NCBI GenBank assembly: GCA_905250115.1
Contig: CAJNOI010000130.1
Location: 1 to 64,000 of the forward strand
Direction: 5' to 3'
Length of the DNA stretch: 64,000 bases
DNA from: Adineta steineri
Lineage: Eukaryota; Rotifera; Eurotatoria; Adinetida; Adinetidae
Shown here: positions 59,840 through 64,000 of the stretch, piece after piece
Layout: every line of letters starts with the position of its first letter
Numbering within the stretch: the stretch's first letter is position 1
Translations under genes and position numbers: made by a program
Notes under the pieces: model-generated
What the model was told of the DNA's origin: nothing
What the model saw: only the letters and a program-made list of their open reading frames with translations
Databases searched by the model: none

Positions 59840-60931
59840 CTTAAGAAGACATAGAGACTAAGACAATTAGTATTTTTCAATAGACTAGATCACATATAGA
59901 TATTTTTTCACTTTTATCAAGTGATAATTAAATAATGATAATCTTTAAAAATTATCATTGTGAAAAAATCAATATGATCGAAGAAACTAAGTTATTGATT
60001 TTACCGGCAATTATCACATATATAACTAAGGATTTAATTTCATCTATCAGTATTATCTGTCATTCAGTTGTTTTGTACGATATCTATCATCGTTTTTCGG
60101 TTTATGAATCTTATAAAGTAGAGTTTCTAGATATGTTGTGCGAATTTCGATGTGAGTGTCGGTGTCGGTATCAGTGTAAGATAATGAATGTGAAGGATAA
60201 ACACATCCACACCCACACATTAGAAAGCGAGCTGAAGATAAGGATGTAGACATAAATGAAACTACAGAGAAGATCTATATTCAATCAATCAAAAAAAACA
60301 AATGCTTATGCTCTAAAAATTGATCTCTATGCATGTCTTTCAATAGACTTCATTTTTCTCTTTTGTTCGTTCGAAATAATGTTGCTATAGTAGTCAATGC
60401 ATAACCTCTCCACTACTAATGGCTCGATCATCAGTGAATTTAACTCTCGAATAGCTTCTCTTTCTGTTCTTACATAAACACAGACAAACATTTTTTTATA
60501 AAAAAAAAATCAAAGATTGAGTTTTTTTTCTTTTTTATTTTCTGACAACATGCGCCTCCTGTAGCGTAAGTGTTTGAAATTATGGAAGATATTTCATTTG
60601 ACATTATATATATCGATAAGTTTAGCTTTAGTTCATACAACTGATTTTTTACAAGTCACACTTTCTATTTCTAATCACTTTCTTTACTTTTTTTATTGTT
60701 TCAACGAGAAATGAAGAATCAACAAGAGGAGTAGCATATAGATCATTGTCTTTTTTCATTATTTTTTTCTATGTAGATTTGTTTTATTTCGAGATATTTA
60801 GGAGTCTCTGAAATACAACTACGATTACAGATTCCTGTTTGTTTCAGAATAGAGAAGTCTAAACCATATCTAAACATTGTACGAAGCGCAATAATAAGCA
60901 TTAAAATTCTCGGCTATCGAAATAAATATAT

Positions 60932-62342
60932 ATGCATCGAATAATAAAAGGTATTGTTGTCTGATAGTATGGCAATATTTTATATATCTCTATTTTGTTG
61001 AATATAGTGTTCTTTGGGCTTCTGATCTTAGGCTGTCTCTTAAGAATTTTTCAATTCCGAGAGACCATTTTTCAAACAACTGGAACAAATCTTCAGATTA
61101 CTGAATATTTAAACGACCTGAAGTCGCACATTCGGCAGCAAGTAAATGAATTTATACAATCGAAGTTTTGTAAGAAGGATGTCAAAGTGGCACAAGCGAA
61201 TGATAATTATGATTTATCACAATATAAACATAAATGCCCTAGTCATCAATACTCTACTCGTATTATTGAACGAAGTCCATTGATAATCTATATTGAAAAG
61301 TTTCTTACTCAAAATGAAATGCAGCATCTAATCAAACTGGCGTGAGTAAAAGGAATCTCACATATATATTCCTCATTTTTTAAAGCAGTGAAAATTAAAA
61401 TGTTAAGTTCTTTTTACTAAATATTCAAGAGATTAAAACTTTAAATTATCATAAACTTCCATTTTACCTATATTGTGTGTATTAGAGAAAAGGAACTGAA
61501 ACCTTCAGTAACTACTGCGCCCGACGGAAAACCTTCTATCAATAAAGATCGAACATCAAGTTCAGCATTTCTCAAACGTCATCAAACACCAATTGTACAA
61601 TGCATCGAGCGCCGATTTGCTCAATTTCAAGGCGATGTTGATGTCGATTCGATGGAACCATTTCAAGTAGTAAAATATACAAATGATCAAGAGGTATGAC
61701 ATAATTTTACCAAATTTGAATTCCATTTTCTATACATTCCAGTCTTTAGCTTTAGCTTTAGCTAGATTGGTAGTACTTATTAGCTTTCATTTTTGACTAA
61801 AAGAAATTAATTTTTCTGTTGTTGTTAAAATTGGCTCTAACGAAAAGAAAACATAAGTTAAGTTCTTTTGCTAAGAATTCTTTGTATTATAGAGTAGAGT
61901 TTAGGTTGTATAAAAACTCGTTTGTTGTGTGTTAGTATTGATCATTATTTATTTGCATTTACCATTCTAGTATACACCTCACTATGACTGGATGACAAGT
62001 CCGAATCATCTGGAAATTGGTGGTCAACGAGTGACAACGTATTTTACCTATCTTCAAGCCAATTGTTCTATGGGTGAAACTGAATTTGTTGCGATTCCAT
62101 TCAATCGAACATTACATGGGGAATTTTGTGATATCTTAGTTTGTGATGAAAAAGCCAATGAACACGGCCTTCGATTTCGACCAATAGCAGGAAATACAGT
62201 CTTCTGGTACAATATAGATGAGTATGGACGAGTTGATCATTTGACATATCATGCGGGTCGTCCGCCTGGTGAAAATGGCACTAAAATTGGACTGAATGTT
62301 TGGACACGTTTAGAGAAATTTTCCATGGCAGGTTTAGAGTGA
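60932..62342 (+). CDS. Prolyl-4-hydroxylase-like 2OG-Fe(II) dioxygenase (array copy 4)
   Basis: Exons 60932-60950, 61008-61341, 61486-61693 and 61971-62342 give 310 aa. Signal anchor VLFFGLLILGCLLRIFQF. Catalytic PHYDW, YHAGRPP and GTKIGLNVW intact. Exon 2 reads KCPSHQYSTRI where the sisters have KCPQHRYSTRI, and the second donor is GTGAGT instead of GTAAGT. The two bases before the first acceptor codon differ (TTGAATATAG instead of TTCGACATAG) while the 3' splice site is kept, which supports the intron over a TTG start. Copies 2-4 are spaced at about 4.1-4.2 kb. Confidence 0.88.
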
Positions 62343-64000
62343 TGCTGAATAAATCAAGATATTTCTTTTTTTGTAGTTCATTGGAAAGGACTATTGGTAT
62401 AAGTATTTTATGTAATCATTCTCAAACTTGTTATCTGTTTCCTTTTTCTAAAAATCACGACAATACTTTGTATTTGACATTAAAAGGGCCTCCTATGTTC
62501 ATACTACATCCATCCTAAAAGTATTATCAAGATAATTTTTCTCCAATAAGGGAATCTCAAGATAATATAGTAGTAATCAGTCAGACAAATAAAAAAGCGG
62601 TGAAATATGCGTATCACTTTCAACTTGAGCAAGTTTCTTTTTAGAATAGGTAACTTTTTTAGCAGGTTACCTCGAGAAATGTTTATACCCTGTAGATATT
62701 CACTTCAAAAGAAGAAAATTCAAATGCATGATTATGAATAAATGGAATTAAGGAATTGAACAAGACTATGTGTGAATGGCTATGAGTATTCTATAAAAGA
62801 TAAGTTATACAGAATTTTCATGGTAGGTCTACTATCAGATATAACGCAGAGTTATCAAAATGGTTACCACTGAGAAAGGACTCGATGGAAAACTAACGGA
62901 ACTATTTGTAATTTTGCATCAAAAAATGATTTTGTCTTATGGAAAACGTATATTTTATGGTTTGTTGTAAAACTACTCTCAGTTTGTAGCAATAGATTCA
63001 GCACGTAAAAACTGACTCTTGACAATCAATTTATTTGGATTTATAGAACTTTACTTCTAACACGTACAGTGAAGTACTACGGCCAAGAAAACCACTGATT
63101 ATTAGTATCGTTATAAACAAAAAACAGTAAACAGTAAAGTTAGTAAAAGAGCGATAAATGCTTTTTTTTAATTTTATCTTTTACGAATTTGTTCTAATAC
63201 ATAGTATGTATCGGTGACTGATTAACAGGCTTTATGTCTCTGGCAATGAAGATTATTTTTGAATGATCAAATTTATTATATAAATAAAAAAAATTTAGTT
63301 ATGTCTATTTTTTATTAAAGAAGATAATCGTGGCAAAGTAATGTATATAAAAACAAACTAGAATAAGTCAATTCTAAATCATTCTTCTCTCATCTAATTT
63401 GCTTGAAGTCTAATGTTAGAGATGTTTTTTCTTTTTTATTGGATCTACCAGAAGCAGAAATCGAACGCACAGTCAGTAAAGCATCATACTGTGTATCATT
63501 TATCAAAGAGGCATATTACATCAACATATATTTTCACATGTCGCTCCATATTTCAAAAACATATATGGAAAGAAATCAACATCATGCTTTTATCAAGGTA
63601 TGACGTCCAAAGTACATTCTTCAACGAATAAACAAACGCACAATTCAAATGACCTTCATATGGGATCGGTTGTGGACATAATACAATTAAAAGTTCCCAA
63701 GAATATCAATAATTCGAAGAGTTTTAACGTTAAATTGAAAAAGCCTAGTCTGGCTATCTTTTGGATTAGATATTAATCTGGAATTTTCATGAATTTTAGC
63801 GATAAATAATATTGAATATATACTAGCAAAAACTAATATTATCTAGCGCCCTCTATGATATCAATCTTTGTATTGTTAGATTCTCTTTCACCAATGATAG
63901 ACTTGCTTATAACCAATTCATACACACAGATTGCTATTTTTCGCACGCAATATAAAAATATATCTTCTTTCCATCTCTATTTAGATGTCTCAATTGTTTC
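62343..64000. other. 3' flank of P4H copy 4, no supported gene
   Basis: No recognisable coding segment; the overlapping frames at 63403-63603 and 63413-63631 lack domains and splice support. Confidence 0.5.

Larger units (their letters stand above)
58320..60931. other. Spacer between P4H copies 3 and 4
   Basis: Holds a broken coding-like segment (59094-59369), block B of the spacer duplication (59393-59839), a TGTGGG/GTGTCGGTGTCGG hairpin-like element (about 60150-60225) and the P4H upstream repeat from about 60230. Frames at 59351-59533 and 59935-60249 are not supported. Confidence 0.5.

Noticed and set aside
1..64000. tRNA, rRNA, CRISPR arrays, bacterial-type operons or plasmid features
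   Set aside because: No T-loop-like GGTTCGAATCC motif or cloverleaf, no rRNA-like block and no regularly spaced short repeats were noticed. The spliced-gene structure is eukaryotic. Subtle tRNAs could be missed without a covariance search.

Overview
The window reads as a piece of a bdelloid rotifer nuclear genome (Rotaria/Adineta type; genus not resolvable by eye). The DNA is strongly AT-rich, genes are split by very short GT-AG introns (mostly 50-60 nt), and animal genes (MFSD1, CUX/CASP, a GPCR, EGF protein, prolyl 4-hydroxylases) sit beside genes of bacterial or fungal flavour (a glutathionylspermidine-amidase-like protein, a fungal-type intradiol dioxygenase, FkbM methyltransferases, a VCBS/FG-GAP propeller). 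That mixture is known for bdelloids. Gene models below were assembled by hand from splice sites, reading frame and paralogue comparison.

Layout. 1-6.1 kb (minus strand): 5' part of a GPCR, an EGF-like type I membrane protein, and a secreted GDPD phosphodiesterase. 7.6-16.9 kb (minus): four tandem two-exon FkbM-like methyltransferases with a membrane anchor. 17.9-20.2 kb: a stand-alone Gsp-amidase-like protein (minus) and an 8-cysteine defensin-like peptide (plus). 21.0-23.5 kb (plus): an F-box/LRR gene in which each 28-residue LRR is one 84-nt phase-0 exon. 25.0-30.3 kb (minus): a multipass membrane protein cut by an assembly gap, then CASP-specific exons, then CUT and homeodomain exons. This is the order of the vertebrate CUX1/CASP double gene. 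The CUT part carries a stop codon and a damaged donor, and a CASP intron holds a hAT-type MITE with a perfect 8-bp target duplication. 30.3-38.2 kb: gene-poor, with a degenerate tandem repeat.

38.2-44.1 kb (minus): one 10-exon gene for a protein of about 1,788 residues, with three tandem TM-ectodomain-TM modules, a seventh TM segment and a seven-repeat calcium-type beta-propeller. 44.5-45.6 kb (minus): a secreted intradiol dioxygenase with a Gly-Gly-Pro repeat in a loop. 46.7-62.3 kb (plus): four tandem prolyl-4-hydroxylase-like genes with identical exon plans, including a 19-nt first exon, with MFSD1 and an SDR/NmrA-like pseudogene between copies 1 and 2. The rest, to 64 kb, shows no supported gene.

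There is no operon logic. The shared theme is local tandem duplication of secretory-pathway or membrane proteins and modular growth by exon duplication. The most unusual items are the three-module membrane protein with propeller, the one-exon-per-LRR gene, and the conserved but apparently decaying CUX/CASP locus.
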